From the NCBI GenBank assembly GCA_010405405.1, contig MU004243.1, positions 119,340 through 183,339 on the forward strand: a stretch of 64,000 bases of DNA, given 5' to 3'. Within the stretch, counting starts at the first letter, position 1. The number at the start of each line of letters is the position of its first letter. The notes under the pieces were generated by a model. It searched no databases, was not told the DNA's origin, and worked only from the letters and a program-made list of their open reading frames with translations. The DNA comes from Microthyrium microscopicum (lineage: Eukaryota; Ascomycota; Dothideomycetes; Microthyriales; Microthyriaceae). Of the stretch, positions 34,081 to 45,070 are shown piece after piece. The position numbers and the translations under genes were made by a program.

Positions 34081-34440
34081 CTATAGCATTCCCAAAACAG
34101 CCAGACCCAATCCAATGGCTCCTCCTGTAAAGGGTACGCCAATTGGCATAGCTGCGTTACCAGTTGCGCTTGCGACCGCACTGCTTGCGCTGGATGATGC
34201 ACTGGACAATTTGCTAGTAACGCTGCCGGCAACACTGGAGACTGCTGATCTGGCGCTGCTTACAGCACCGTTGGTGGAAGCCTCGGATGCAATGGAGGAG
34301 ACGACTGATGAAGCATCAGACAAAACAGATCCGGCGATGCTGGTGCCTTGGCTGATGATGGACGCGATTGCTCCTTGAGTTGTGGTTTGAGCAGTTACTG
34401 CAGAGGCAAGGACTGCGAAGATGATGGTTTGTGGCTTCAT
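34081..34440 (-). CDS. GPI-anchored Ser/Ala-rich surface protein
   Basis: Intronless, 119 residues. Signal peptide MKPQTIIFAVLASAVTA, then a low-complexity Ser/Ala/Val body (SSVVSSIASEAS, SARSAVSSVAGSVTS, SSASSSASSAVASATG). A small-residue omega region near GNAA leads to a C-terminal hydrophobic tail (GGAIGLGLAVLGML) that would be replaced by a GPI anchor. The body would be heavily O-mannosylated. No cysteine in the mature part. Probably a cell-wall protein. About 1.2 kb of gene-free DNA upstream. Confidence 0.78.
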   Translation of the reverse strand: MKPQTIIFAVLASAVTAQTTTQGAIASIISQGTSIAGSVLSDASSVVSSIASEASTNGAVSSARSAVSSVAGSVTSKLSSASSSASSAVASATGNAAMPIGVPFTGGAIGLGLAVLGML

Positions 34441-35622
34441 GTTGAAAGATTGTAGGGGTCGGAAGTTTATTGGCTGAAGTAGGAATCGTTGTTGAAGGGA
34501 GGAGAGATAGAAAATTTACTCAAAGAAGAGGACGCTGCCCATTCTTATGTGTTTTCCTTTCTTTCAAGTTTCTCCTGAATCTACGATCATCCGCGATTGG
34601 GGCGTGAACTAAGTAGTGCTAGGCAAAGCTTGGACATTGATATTTAGATTGATCAGCTTGATCAGCTTCGTAGGTAATTGGCAATATAATGGGCGTAGCT
34701 AGGTAGCTTCTTTGCCCAGCTTCTTGAGCGTCTTCGATTGATGAAGAAAGTAAGCGTTATCATGGCATAATTATAAGCATGATGGACAGTATCACACCAC
34801 TCAGCCTTCCGCGTGCGCGTTCTTCCAATTCAAGAGATCTTAAACACTCGAAGAATGTACGACGGGGAAGGTTGGAATGATCCTTGACCACGCGGCACGC
34901 CACGCTAATGCGATTCACTGACACTCCGTCTGTAAGCTAGCACCCCTACCTAGTGCAAAATCTGCCAACTTCACGGAACGTGAACCGGGTATCGGGATGG
35001 ATCAATAGTTGTTGATTTTTATATATCCTGTGGTTGACTTCTTTTTCGCTCAGACTGCCTTTACGAATACACCTCGTTTTCGTGCCCGTCGCGCACAACT
35101 CATATCTTTTGGAGGTCCCTCTACTTTGCGCTCTATGCTGTCCCGGTCAACGTCTCCAGAACAGTGCCCCCCTTGGCAGCATCTACCGCAGTAGCACTAT
35201 CCGGGGAGAATTTGGATTTGTCCAACTCGTCGCGCCAACTAGCTCGACAACCGGAGAGCTTACGAATGTCGCTGATGCCCTGCAGGCTTCGAACAACCAC
35301 TGCTGCCACTCAGCTTCGTTCCTGGATGTTCTCATCGTTCTTGGCTCTTCTGATCAGGAAGCTTGGCAGACGAGATGCTTATAATTGAATTCTCATAAGT
35401 CGTACACAATGGCAGTGCATTCAAATGTGAGGCCAGTACTACATTGCACAAGAAGAACCCCTAGTAGCGGACAACCGGTCAAAGTGTAAGGCTGTATACG
35501 ATGGGGTGCTTAACTATCTTCAGTCGCCTGCTCGGGCACAAGCATACCTTATTCTTGTCTTCATTCAATTCTGGAACGGCATCATATCTGAGAATCGCTA
35601 GAACGTCAATTTCGGTGCAAAT
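34441..35622. other. Intergenic
   Basis: Separates two divergent genes. Plus-strand frames at 35009-35388 have no domain and disagree in frame; I do not support a gene. Confidence 0.5.
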
Positions 35623-37170
35623 ATGTACAACCCAACCCCTATCATCCGTGGTGCGCTAGGCCATGAGCTTTCCTACAGTCTGACGAGACCTTATCCCCGA
35701 GGCCGTTGGTATAGTTCTAAGCTCGTAGTTTCCACTATCTTTTTGATCCTCTTGGTCTTGTTCGCTACCTTCAATCTAGCCAATACAGGTTACGGTTTGC
35801 AGCCTCGCTATACGACCAATCCGAACGACACTAAAGAAGAGCTGCATTGGTTTAATCACAAGCTATTTACATTCGGTGATACAAAATTGAGCCCGGATTG
35901 CCAGCCTATTGACATACCCATCGGATTTCAATTCATGACGACCAACCTTGGTTTGCACTACACAGTGACAGAGATCAGGCACAAGGTGAGCGGGATGGAG
36001 GTTCATCCCTCACAAGTGTCTTACACCAACAACACTTTGCAAAATTGCGAAGTTGACAAAATCGATACCCGTCTTCAAAAAGCCGATCGCTCACCTCCTG
36101 GCGGATATTTCTGGAGCTGGCAAACCAGTGCTCCATCTGTTTGGGCTTCTTGTGATGTAGAGAATGAAGAGGGTGTCTTTAGAATCTTCTTCAAGACCGG
36201 TAGTATTGATCTAAGCAGCTATAGCTACGTGGCAGACTATAATCATACCACACACGCCAGCACTTGGTGGGGAACGCGTATCTTGAACAACTACTTCTTC
36301 GGTTTACGAGTAGTGATGGCTGGAAACCTGCCAGATAGTGGAAAGCAGAGTCTGGATCTCACTCTGGTCGATTTCTCCTTCTCTCCTGGATCAACAAAAG
36401 ACATGAGAAGTCAGAACCTTTTTAACCCTCACTGGGCTTACTTGACGGCGTCAGGCGGCACCGACAATGGATACGCATCGCGACTAGGTCGCAACCCAAC
36501 TATGCTATACAACAACGCTACTGTTCCATTTTGGAGGCCAATAACCGAAGCATTCTTTTTCGCCAAGGTCATGCGATCTCTTGTTCTCGTTGATCTCGGA
36601 GATAACAAAACCTCAAACCTGTTACTTGACGAGGATTTACTGCAATACGCATTGAGCGCTGACGATGATTTCAATCGAAAAGACAACGCGCCCCTGGGTA
36701 CAAACGCTGACAAAGATCATGCCCCTTGGAAATCAGTCCACGGTATTCCTTCTCCTGATACGAAAACCGGCAAATGGGCAAACATGACAGACGCCTATGC
36801 TCAATTCAGGCACATGACGGGGCGGCTTGAGACAAAGAAGGCGTCTATTTACACACAGTACACATGTTCAGTGCCCCAGGCCAAGGGTGTAGCTACTGCT
36901 CTTTTGTTTACGTTAGTGACCACGCTTGCACTCCTGCAGACTTCGTGGATGATCTTCAAGTGGCTGACTGAGCTGGCAATGGCTCATGATCCTATGGTGA
37001 TGTACTGCTCGGGATGTTTGTCCCGAGGACTTGAATTGACCTTCTCAAGTGATGCAACTGGGCATGAACATTCTTATAGGGGTTCTAGAAGCGGCGGAGA
37101 GAGTATGGTCAGCGCATCAGCACTATTGCAACAAAAGAATCGGTCGGAAAGCTCAGACGAAGAGAGATGA
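35623..37170 (+). CDS. Two-pass glycosylated membrane protein, unknown
   Basis: Intronless, 515 residues. A short cytosolic start is followed by a membrane segment (VVSTIFLILLVLFATFNLA) and an extracytosolic domain of about 360 residues rich in N-x-S/T sites (NDT, NNT, NHT, NAT, NKT, NMT). This domain has four or so cysteines (DCQP, NCEV, SCDV, TCSV). A second membrane segment (GVATALLFTLVTTLALLQTSWMI) and a Ser-rich cytosolic tail ending SESSDEER complete it. No domain recognised; layout recalls fungal orphan receptor-like membrane proteins. It converges with the DUF3176 gene, which also has a large glycosylated ectodomain, and the 3' ends lie only 168 bp apart. Confidence 0.75.
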   Translation: MYNPTPIIRGALGHELSYSLTRPYPRGRWYSSKLVVSTIFLILLVLFATFNLANTGYGLQPRYTTNPNDTKEELHWFNHKLFTFGDTKLSPDCQPIDIPIGFQFMTTNLGLHYTVTEIRHKVSGMEVHPSQVSYTNNTLQNCEVDKIDTRLQKADRSPPGGYFWSWQTSAPSVWASCDVENEEGVFRIFFKTGSIDLSSYSYVADYNHTTHASTWWGTRILNNYFFGLRVVMAGNLPDSGKQSLDLTLVDFSFSPGSTKDMRSQNLFNPHWAYLTASGGTDNGYASRLGRNPTMLYNNATVPFWRPITEAFFFAKVMRSLVLVDLGDNKTSNLLLDEDLLQYALSADDDFNRKDNAPLGTNADKDHAPWKSVHGIPSPDTKTGKWANMTDAYAQFRHMTGRLETKKASIYTQYTCSVPQAKGVATALLFTLVTTLALLQTSWMIFKWLTELAMAHDPMVMYCSGCLSRGLELTFSSDATGHEHSYRGSRSGGESMVSASALLQQKNRSESSDEER

Positions 37171-37338
37171 AACTGAACCTTCGATTATACAGGGCAATAA
37201 ATTTGGTCACACATCAAGCAACGCAATACTGCATCTACTATGGCTTTTGACACTGTCATTAATAGTAAAAAGCATCATGTGGTACATCAACAACTCATGA
37301 AGAGAGCGCAATGGATGGCGCAGTTCGTCACTCATAGC

Positions 37339-39612
37339 TTAGGGGATCACGGCGCCTACCTTTTCCACTTCTTGTCCCTCATACAGCACAGCGGGATGCG
37401 ACAAGACCTCCAGTCTTTGCTCATCAGGAACCAGCCGGACCTTAATATCAGCACTCTGTTCTTCCATCTTGCTTTTCCACGACTTCTCACTGATAATGAT
37501 GCTTCTATCATTATTCAATCCAACAATGAATGGGACAACTCCAGAGGATCTCCAAGCCCCTTTCCACATTCCAGCTTGGACAGATCTCACGACAGCCACA
37601 ACCAGGAATACAACACCTGCCAGCACCAGTAATGCAGGAAGACTTATCCAGGCCCACTGAACTCCGATACATGTATGGGTTTCAAGCACATTGCCCACCA
37701 TCCAGGCTTCCTGCCCACCTTCGCCATGTTGTCGCATCATTGCAGTGATGGTATCCGTTAGATCTTCAAAATACTGGTCAACTGTGCTCAAAGTAGCCGT
37801 TCCATTGCGATAGAGCTCTGTAAGGAATTGAGCGCCTTGGACGCCCATGGTGTTGCCGTTGTAAGATTCGAGGTATTCGTTGTCATACATCCATGACAAA
37901 TACTGGTTGAGAGCGAGAGAGATGATGTATCCAAGATTCCAGACGCAGCTAGGTTCGAAGTAGCGCAGCGGTAAGCCAGGATTGGGGTTATTAGCCGTTA
38001 AGGTATTGTTAGTCCCCACCGGGACAATGGATGCGCCAGAGGGAGTATCCGAGATGTTGCACTGCGTCCATCTGCCATCAAGTAGAACTCTTTCGGTGGC
38101 TAAAGACCACGTCAAGTTTGTTGACGTTGTTACCTCGACTGCTGAACTGTTTGTCTTACGAAGAGGGGTCGTGCTGGCCAGGATCGTCTCATTTAACACC
38201 GAAGTCACGATGGTTGCGTTGTATGTCTTGATACATGGATAGATGGAGCAGCTCCATGCCAAAGGATGCTTCGTACAATTCTCGGACTTCTCCAAATTGC
38301 AGTCGGAATCCACGTTTAGAGCCAAGGCGTCAATGGTAAACAAGTCATCAAACTCGGCTGAGTTGGCGAGAGTTTTACGGCTCCAAAACATTGAATAAGG
38401 GGTCTTATTTGTCGAATTGGGAAAGACGTATCCAACGTAGGCCATATGGTCCAAATAGTAATCTCCGGAAGTCTCGTTGGCCCGAATCAAGGAGTTGATC
38501 TCTTTGCATGAATGGCACATGCCGAGAGATTGGAAAGAGGCACCGTCAGTAGCAGCGGCGAAAGTACAGTTCCCGCTTGGGCATATGAATGGAAGAAGAT
38601 CCGTTTCGTTGCTTGGTGCGTTCATCGCACTCACTTGGATGGCTCCAGCAACGAAATCCGTTAGAAGTGCAGCGCCTGTTTCACTGGAAAAAGCATCCGC
38701 TGTGTAGTTGTTCGTTCTAGGTAGCCGAGCAAGGCTGGCCGAAGAGGTTATTTGGCAGGTGTTGTACTGTACAAGACAAGTTAGTCAGGTTGATGGTGGC
38801 TAGCAGCTCATATCAGTGTCCTCACCTGAATAACCTGCTGTGAAAATGGATCAATCGCAAGAGCTATGATTGTGATTACAGCTCCGAGACTAGCAAGATG
38901 ACTACAGTACCGCAAGGTTAGCTTGACAGTCGAAAGCAGTACAGTTTCAAAGCACTAACTGTCCGCGGTACGACGATAGCAGAAGCAACAAAGCTCCCCA
39001 AGGACCTCGACTAGCACTGTCGAACAAGTCCATTTGTATCAATGGCCTAGCTTCTTGAAACCAAAGCCATTTCATCTGGCTGATACCTGTAACATGATTA
39101 GGCCCAACAAGTATTGGATGGACTATGGCTCGACACACCTTCCTGAACAGGTAGCATGATAGCTGCCTTCATGATTGCAGTAAAGATAGAGATCCATGAA
39201 TTGATCGAAATGGTGGCTTGCGTAGCAAGTGGTTTGCCCTCATGCGTGGCCAAGATGACAACGATAGCCAGGAGACTACAAACGGCAATAACGCAGCTCA
39301 GAACTTCCAGGCCCCAATGGTCATCGCATCGGTCAAGAATGTGCTTGCCTCTCTGCAACCGCGAGACAGCAACGAGAGTCCCTTCCGAGCTTGTAGTTCG
39401 TGTAGTCGTGACTGCTGCTCCCTCTGCCTTCTCCGTTTCTGGACTTTCAGTGTTTTGGCGTGGTAAGTGATCGACTATACCATCTAAATCTGTACGAGTT
39501 ATCAGTAATGCCGCAAATTTTCACGGCATATAAGTTCGTTCAACATCATGATCAACCGAATCTAAGCCTTACCTTGATCACTCAAAGGACTTGATCCTTC
39601 CGAGGTGCTCAT
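37339..39612 (-). CDS. DUF3176 membrane protein
   Basis: Exons 39612-39573, 39489-39139, 39086-38960, 38901-38826 and 38766-37339 give 673 residues. The DUF3176 signature is spread over exons 2-4: HWGLEVLSCVIAVCSLLAI, ISINSWISIFTAIMKAAIML, ISQMKWLWFQEARPL, FDSASRGPWGALLLL and LAIDPFSQQVIQ. A long cysteine- and N-glycan-rich extracytosolic part follows (PSGNCTFAAA, MCHSCKEI, WSCSIYPCI), then a last membrane segment, WISLPALLVLAGVVFLVVAVV, and a cytosolic tail. The family is expanded in Pezizomycotina and uncharacterised. The first exon codes for only 13 residues. Confidence 0.87.
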
Positions 39613-40769
39613 ACTGTTGACGATAGATGGATCAATTTTACAAATGGTAGAAAGCTAAAGAGCAGATGTTTCGAAAAGCAGCATGTCTGCTGGTGTTACC
39701 TTTATAAGGACTCCAGGAGTCTATCAATTAGTGACGATATGTGGGCAGGCATGGCCAACACACCGAGCAGATATCTACCAGTGTCTGTGTCACAGAAGCT
39801 AAATTTCTCCAAGTATCTCCGTTGTCGACCATTATGCTTCTCTAAGCATTGCGACGTCATCAACGGCGCCTACATCGTTCACTACAGTGGAAAGTTGATT
39901 ATAGTATCAATTTTGAGCAGTTTATTCTGACCAGTAGAACTTCCCGCGTCCCTCATTCTGCAGTTGTAACGCACCTTTATGTTGTCCTGGAGTGAGGCGA
40001 CCAATTGAACTGGTAAGGCTGAGGCCGCCATCTATCAAGGTGAAGGCCAATCTGGGAAAGCTGATGTAGATCTGTTGAGGCCGGACTAAATCTGGTACAG
40101 AATAAGGTCAATCTGGTAAGGCTGGTAGGCGAAGGTAATGTTGCTATCTGGTCAATGTTGTCAGGTAAGGCTGAGGACGGGAAATTGACAAGTTCCTATT
40201 TACTCTGCTATGGCCTGCTATACCAACAGTCTCACTCAAGTATTCGTTTTCACCATTACAGCCAATCTACGCTACCAATATCGGTATCTGAGAAAGCACT
40301 TGAATATAAATCTTATAAGACTTGGTAAAGGGCTGGGAGCCATTTCATTTCAAAGTCCAATCCTCGGAAGCGGTGAGTTACCTGCAACAGACATGCACAA
40401 TGAAGATCAATAGACTCCGACATACCGGTACCGACCAGTCAATCAGGTTAGCAAGACCTTTCTGAACTGCTTCCACGGATACGGCATCCATGCTGTTCAG
40501 TCGACTCGTTTGGAATAATGTGGTTCAGTTCTTGAACTTTGGTCGCAGGTGATGAAACTCCCCTATTCTTTCAAGCATGAAATGTGCAAAAAACTACTCA
40601 GCAATCAAATCTGATAAATGATACTCTGCATGGAACCTTCGGCTATATTTTGTCCCGACTTTGGGATGATACTACCAGGTACGAATCTAAAATGACTCCA
40701 TCAGCACAATGTGTGTAAGTAAGTGACCATATTCTCTACCCAACGAATCAAACACCTGGCGCCAAAGAC
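39613..40769. other. Intergenic with degenerate short repeats
   Basis: 1.16 kb without a gene. GGTAAGGCTG occurs three times (40012, 40115, 40164) within variants of a longer AATCTGG-type unit, a diverged local repeat. Nothing else recognised. Confidence 0.5.
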
Positions 40770-41324
40770 TTAAGCAACGGCAATCATATCCTTCACCAAA
40801 ACATCAAAATACAAATCATTCCGCGTCTTCCCAACTTGATCATTGACCAAATGCTCATATGGGAAAGGTCTTTGCTCCCCAGTCACTGTATATCCTCTGC
40901 GGACATACCACGATATAAGCTCCACACGTACTCCAATGACCGTCATTTCCAGCTTTTTTACGTCCAATGTCTCCCGTGCATAATTCTCAGCCATCTGCAG
41001 CATACGTCTGCCCAGTCCACCACCTTGTTGATTGGGGTCGACGGCAAACAGGCCAAAGTAGCCAAGGTCACTGTCCCGCTTAATGAGTTCGCAGCAAGCG
41101 ATCAGAGCGCCAGAGTCTGTTGTAGCCAGGAGAATGATGCCATTTGATGCTGTGATTTTGGCTAAGACACCTGCTTCGTCGATTCGGTCGTCTGCTACGA
41201 GATCGGCTTCTGTGGTCCATCCTTTGCGACTCTCTTCGCCACGATATGCTGAACGGATGAGTGAGAGAAGTATTTTGACATCGTCTGGCGTTGCAATGCG
41301 TGTTGTCAAATTTACTTGTGACAT
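40770..41324 (-). CDS. GNAT-family N-acetyltransferase
   Basis: Intronless, 184 residues. N-terminal ITR strand (TTRIATPDDVKILLSLIRSA), then LIACCELIKRDSDLGYFGLFAV (beta 4) and the acetyl-CoA pyrophosphate loop QQGGGLGRRML (motif A), followed by the ELISWYVRRGY motif B that closes the fold. Substrate unknown; small single-domain members often acetylate small amines or antibiotics. Alone in its surroundings; no biosynthetic neighbours. Confidence 0.88.
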   Translation of the reverse strand: MSQVNLTTRIATPDDVKILLSLIRSAYRGEESRKGWTTEADLVADDRIDEAGVLAKITASNGIILLATTDSGALIACCELIKRDSDLGYFGLFAVDPNQQGGGLGRRMLQMAENYARETLDVKKLEMTVIGVRVELISWYVRRGYTVTGEQRPFPYEHLVNDQVGKTRNDLYFDVLVKDMIAVA

Positions 41325-42107
41325 TTCTTCGTTGATAGGAATATTTGAAAAGGAATTGAAATGTTTTGTAAAGGTGAAAATCGTGAAATGTTGCAGTCCT
41401 TTTGTGGAGATTTCAGATTTTTAATGACTGCAAAGCGCAGTGCCTCGATTGGGTGTTTATTGGAGTTTGGACGAAAGGACTGAATTGCATGAAAATACAA
41501 AACGCTCTGCTAAGATATAAATAATGAACGAATTCTGTAGGATAAAAGCAGAATATGCTGCTGCGGCTTAGGTGGCAGTAATTAGCGGCAACCACCAGGT
41601 TGTAGGGCGTGTTTTTGACATTTATCTTTTTCATGATTACGACTGCATGTACTCCGGCTTTTGATCTAATTTTGGTATCCCGTGGAAACATGCGGAAAGG
41701 AGATTTTAGATACCGCCTTTTCTATAGGAATAATTTTTTTGCTACCCTTGAGTCACCAACAACATTATTGGGTTTCTAAGAGTATCCATTGTCTATAAAG
41801 TAGTCCCTACAATTTCATTCAAATGGTTTTTGGCTGATTCCAAATTCCCATAAATGTGTCCAGAAGCAAGCACTTTAGCGAACACGCTGAAAATTAAAGT
41901 ATCTTTTTTTTACAGACCGCGATGGTTCAATACGCCTTCGAAGAAATAATCTCGTTTATATGTTTATCTATTTTGATTTATATTGCTTCATTGGTTAAAT
42001 CTAAGATCATAACACTAATGTCTTTTTAACACGACATCTATAGACACTTTGGAGCTCAAGTATCACACTCATTGACTGTGTTACAAGTGTATCTGCATTT
42101 TCTCCCC
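41325..42107. other. Intergenic, A+T-rich
   Basis: 783 bp between two minus-strand genes. Short frames only; nothing recognised. Confidence 0.5.
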
Positions 42108-43109
42108 TTAGAAGTTGGTCTTTTTTACAAACTCCTTCCAAGTCGTTGGCTTGTCGTCTAGTGCATCAAGACTTTCCTGCAAAGACATGCCATTGAAATA
42201 TCCAGGCGACTCGATCAACAAATGGTTCTCGAGCATTTCCTCGGCCATGAAATCTGGAAGAAAACTCTTATACTGCTCCGAGCTGATTTGGCGATAGTTG
42301 ATCTTCTTTCCAGTCACCTCTTCAAATTCGGAGATGATACGTGTGACAGGATAGTAGTCGCTCGCAGCCAGAATCTGTTTACCGTTGAAAGCTTCTGGGT
42401 TCTTCAAGGCAGGCTTCACAAATTTGCCTAAAAACTTTTAGTGATTTACTCTAGTCGAAGCTTGATCAGATCTTACCTATGTCTTCGGCAGTATCGAGAA
42501 GGGGGAACTTTGCTTCCTTGCTAACTGGGTAGGCAAGGCTGTATGAGCCATCATCTCCTTTCTGGAGCATCTTTTGATAGTTGGACATATAATAGCCAGG
42601 CAAGACAAAGGCAGAGGTAATGCCTGTGGACTTTATGTACTCTTCGATCTTGGCTTTGCCATCAAAGTGAAGCACGTGTGGTAGTTTTCCGTTGCTGATT
42701 TCTGTTACATTGAGCAGAGATGAAAAGACGATTTGTTTGACTCCGGCTTCTTTGGCGGCATCCGCAACAGTGTGGCCCTGCGCCATTTCGACTTCTGGCT
42801 TGCCCGTTTCCCAGTAGTTAGTAACGAGGAAAACGGAATCAGAACCCTTGATTGCTGAAAGAACCGAATCTCTGGAGTTGAGGTCCGCCTTTGCAAAATT
42901 AGTGACATAATTCGCTCGGCTTTTCTGTTTCTTACATTGACCAATTCGACACCCTGCTTAGCCAAAGCCTGTGCAGCTGGCTTGGAGCTATCACGAGTCA
43001 CGCCGCGGATAGAGAACTCTTTTGACAACGCAGGATCTCCAAGAATAGCTTTGATGACCGAACCACCCTGGATGCCAGTAGCGCCGAAGACTGTGATAAG
43101 CTTTGGCAT
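42108..43109 (-). CDS. NmrA-like NAD(P)-binding protein
   Basis: Exons 43109-42936, 42888-42477 and 42427-42108 give 301 residues. Nucleotide-binding glycine motif VFGATGIQGGSV (residues 7-18), then RGVTRDSSKP, KGSDSVFLVTNYWE and VKQIVFSSLLNVTEIS, typical of atypical short-chain dehydrogenases of the NmrA/HSCARG group. The SSLL-type motif replaces the catalytic YxxxK of true dehydrogenases, so a redox sensor or regulator role is likely. Phase-correct introns with GTAAGA donors. The Aspergillus founder NmrA binds AreA; this is a distant family member. Confidence 0.88.
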
Positions 43110-43858
43110 TTTTAGAGAACTGTTGAGGAATGAAAGCGATGAAGCCTATGTAATAATCTTTCAATCGAGTTTATTGTGATGTTATGATGTTCGTAAATGG
43201 AATGTACGATAGTCAGGAAGATGTGGTGTCCCTTTTATCCCCTCTATCACTCCAGCTGCTCTGTAAGTAAACATTAGCCATGCGTTCTGTTTAAGCCTAT
43301 TCGGGGTACTTACAAATGTCCATGGCCCAATTCCGCACCTTGACATATGCGAAAGCGCATTCGCTCCCCTCATCGCCAACCAGGACTTACTAAATGACTT
43401 ACCAATCGCATGAACTAAGCAAAATAACGCTACCTCCGATCGGCGCCGATAAGGGAACCATGCTATTAAGATATTGCTCATTATGGCACTGGTCCGATCA
43501 TCAGCATGTAAACGCCATCTATAGTGATTTGTAGAAAGATCAAGAGTCGTAAATACGCTTTTCTCAACAGTTGAACTGCAAGAATAGATAATCGAATTGG
43601 AATGATCAGATCTTGCTTCAATGTTGGGACCAAAGGCCTGGGAGCCTGGCAACCTGGCTAAATGGCCTTAGGCAGAAAGAAAATAGGCAAATACATGCAG
43701 GCAGCATCTTCGTAAGGTTTTTGACATGTTTTAACAGTTCTCTTCTCAGCAATACCTCCCTCAATGAAGTTTGAAAAGCTGATCTGCACCTATTAATGAC
43801 AAGTTCGATTGAATCATCGACTTCTTCTGCCCGCGTATATACCAGGTAGGCCATCACG
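43110..43858. other. Intergenic
   Basis: Promoter of the NmrA-like gene and upstream flank of the F-box relic. A 156-codon minus-strand frame at 43182-43652 has no domain and looks accidental. Confidence 0.45.
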
Positions 43859-44450
43859 ATGTCGATCTCCGGCTTCACCACCCTCCCGCCTGAACTCATT
43901 ATTCACGTCTTCGAATGCATGGCCAATTTTGCAGTGTGGCCTGCCTCGCAAAAACAGCGCGTATCTTCTACAACGTCTGGCGAAATGATCCAAGTTCTAT
44001 TCGCCAGGCCGTTGATACTCGTGTCATCGCGAACTTCGCCGACGCTGAGCGATTGGTAGACATGCAAGAGCACGCAGACATCGTTGGAGAATCAGAGTTG
44101 CCAGACTGGCGCGAGCGGAGGCCAATCAATCGAGCGAAACGACTAATTGCAAACGCGCGCCGAGCCTCTATTGCTAGCACTGAATGGGAAGTCTCGTTCA
44201 AGCGGATTATGGGTCAATCCCCAAGCTGGCGAGCGGATTGCAGAAGAATTGAGCCGGGCATACCACTATCCCAACCTGCAACGGAAGACCTGCACTATGG
44301 CATACCATGAAGTGCTAAGTATTGATGAGTCTATCTAATACCTGATGGGAATCTGCAGCCATTATGTCCCAGAGGGCGTTATAGCAGACATCGCACCTAA
44401 GGATTCCTTTCCAGAGACTCACATTGGAGGAATTCAGAGCACAGGTAAGT
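43859..44450 (+). pseudogene. F-box protein relic
   Basis: Starts like a fungal F-box gene: FTTLPPELIIHVFECM, then after a one-base frame change near 43920 (a shift, not an obvious intron) CSVACLAKTARIFYNVWRND and PSSIRQAVDTRVIANFADAERLV. Farther on, WEVSFKRIM and, in another frame again, AEELSRAYHY follow. More homologous-looking sequence (YLMGICSHYVPEG) continues to about 44450 and perhaps beyond. At least two frame changes indicate a dead host gene. Function of the ancestor: substrate adaptor of an SCF ubiquitin ligase. Confidence 0.6.
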
Positions 44451-45070
44451 TGTAGTGGCTTCAACGGAGGCTCTGCAAAATGTAGTGGCCATGCAGGGAG
44501 TTTATACTTTTCACTAAAAGTGCGGACCGGCAGATAAGGCTCTGAAGTGATCTCAATGTATGCCTTAGCCGACTCTCGAAATGTTTCTACACTACATAGC
44601 GTTCGAAATATATCTTAGTGCGGCAATTGGTCTCACCTCTATATTAGCCAATTACAGTTGCTTGTCTTCATGCGAACCATCTCAGCCTTGTCCGCTAATG
44701 CAAAGCGAGGATCTCTGTTTGGCCCTGCGCAGATCTAGAAACAACGCAGTTAACCATGCTAGGACTAGCGTAGCCTCATCGTCAATATCATAGTGCAATT
44801 CCAAGATTCCTTCTACTGCAGCCTCGTGTCTCAAGGCTCAAGTCGCGACGAGATGTACATTCTGTTAGAAACGTTGCAAACAAAGAAGGTGTGTGTTTGG
44901 TTTGGAGGGTTACATTTGTTTTGGAAAGGTTCACGTTTCTCGATAACATGTATTTGTATATAATCATTATTGACATTTCTGGGTTCTCTCTGCCTTTAGA
45001 TTTTGACAATCGAAACTTTTACTTCCTGTAGCTTGTCGATTTTGCGACGGTGAGCGCTACAATACCAAAA
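44451..45070. other. Intergenic
   Basis: Remnant 3' part of the F-box relic and the aquaporin promoter. No intact gene. Confidence 0.45.

Noticed and set aside
35009-35388. Overlapping plus-strand frames suggesting a small gene
   Set aside because: Frames disagree, no start context, no domain, no phase-consistent splicing found.
40012-40173. Three GGTAAGGCTG words resembling a repeat array
   Set aside because: Units and spacers vary too much for a CRISPR (also not expected in fungi) or a clean tandem array; kept only as diverged local repeat.
43182-43652. 156-codon minus-strand open frame
   Set aside because: No recognisable domain or signal; lies in the promoter region of the NmrA-like gene.
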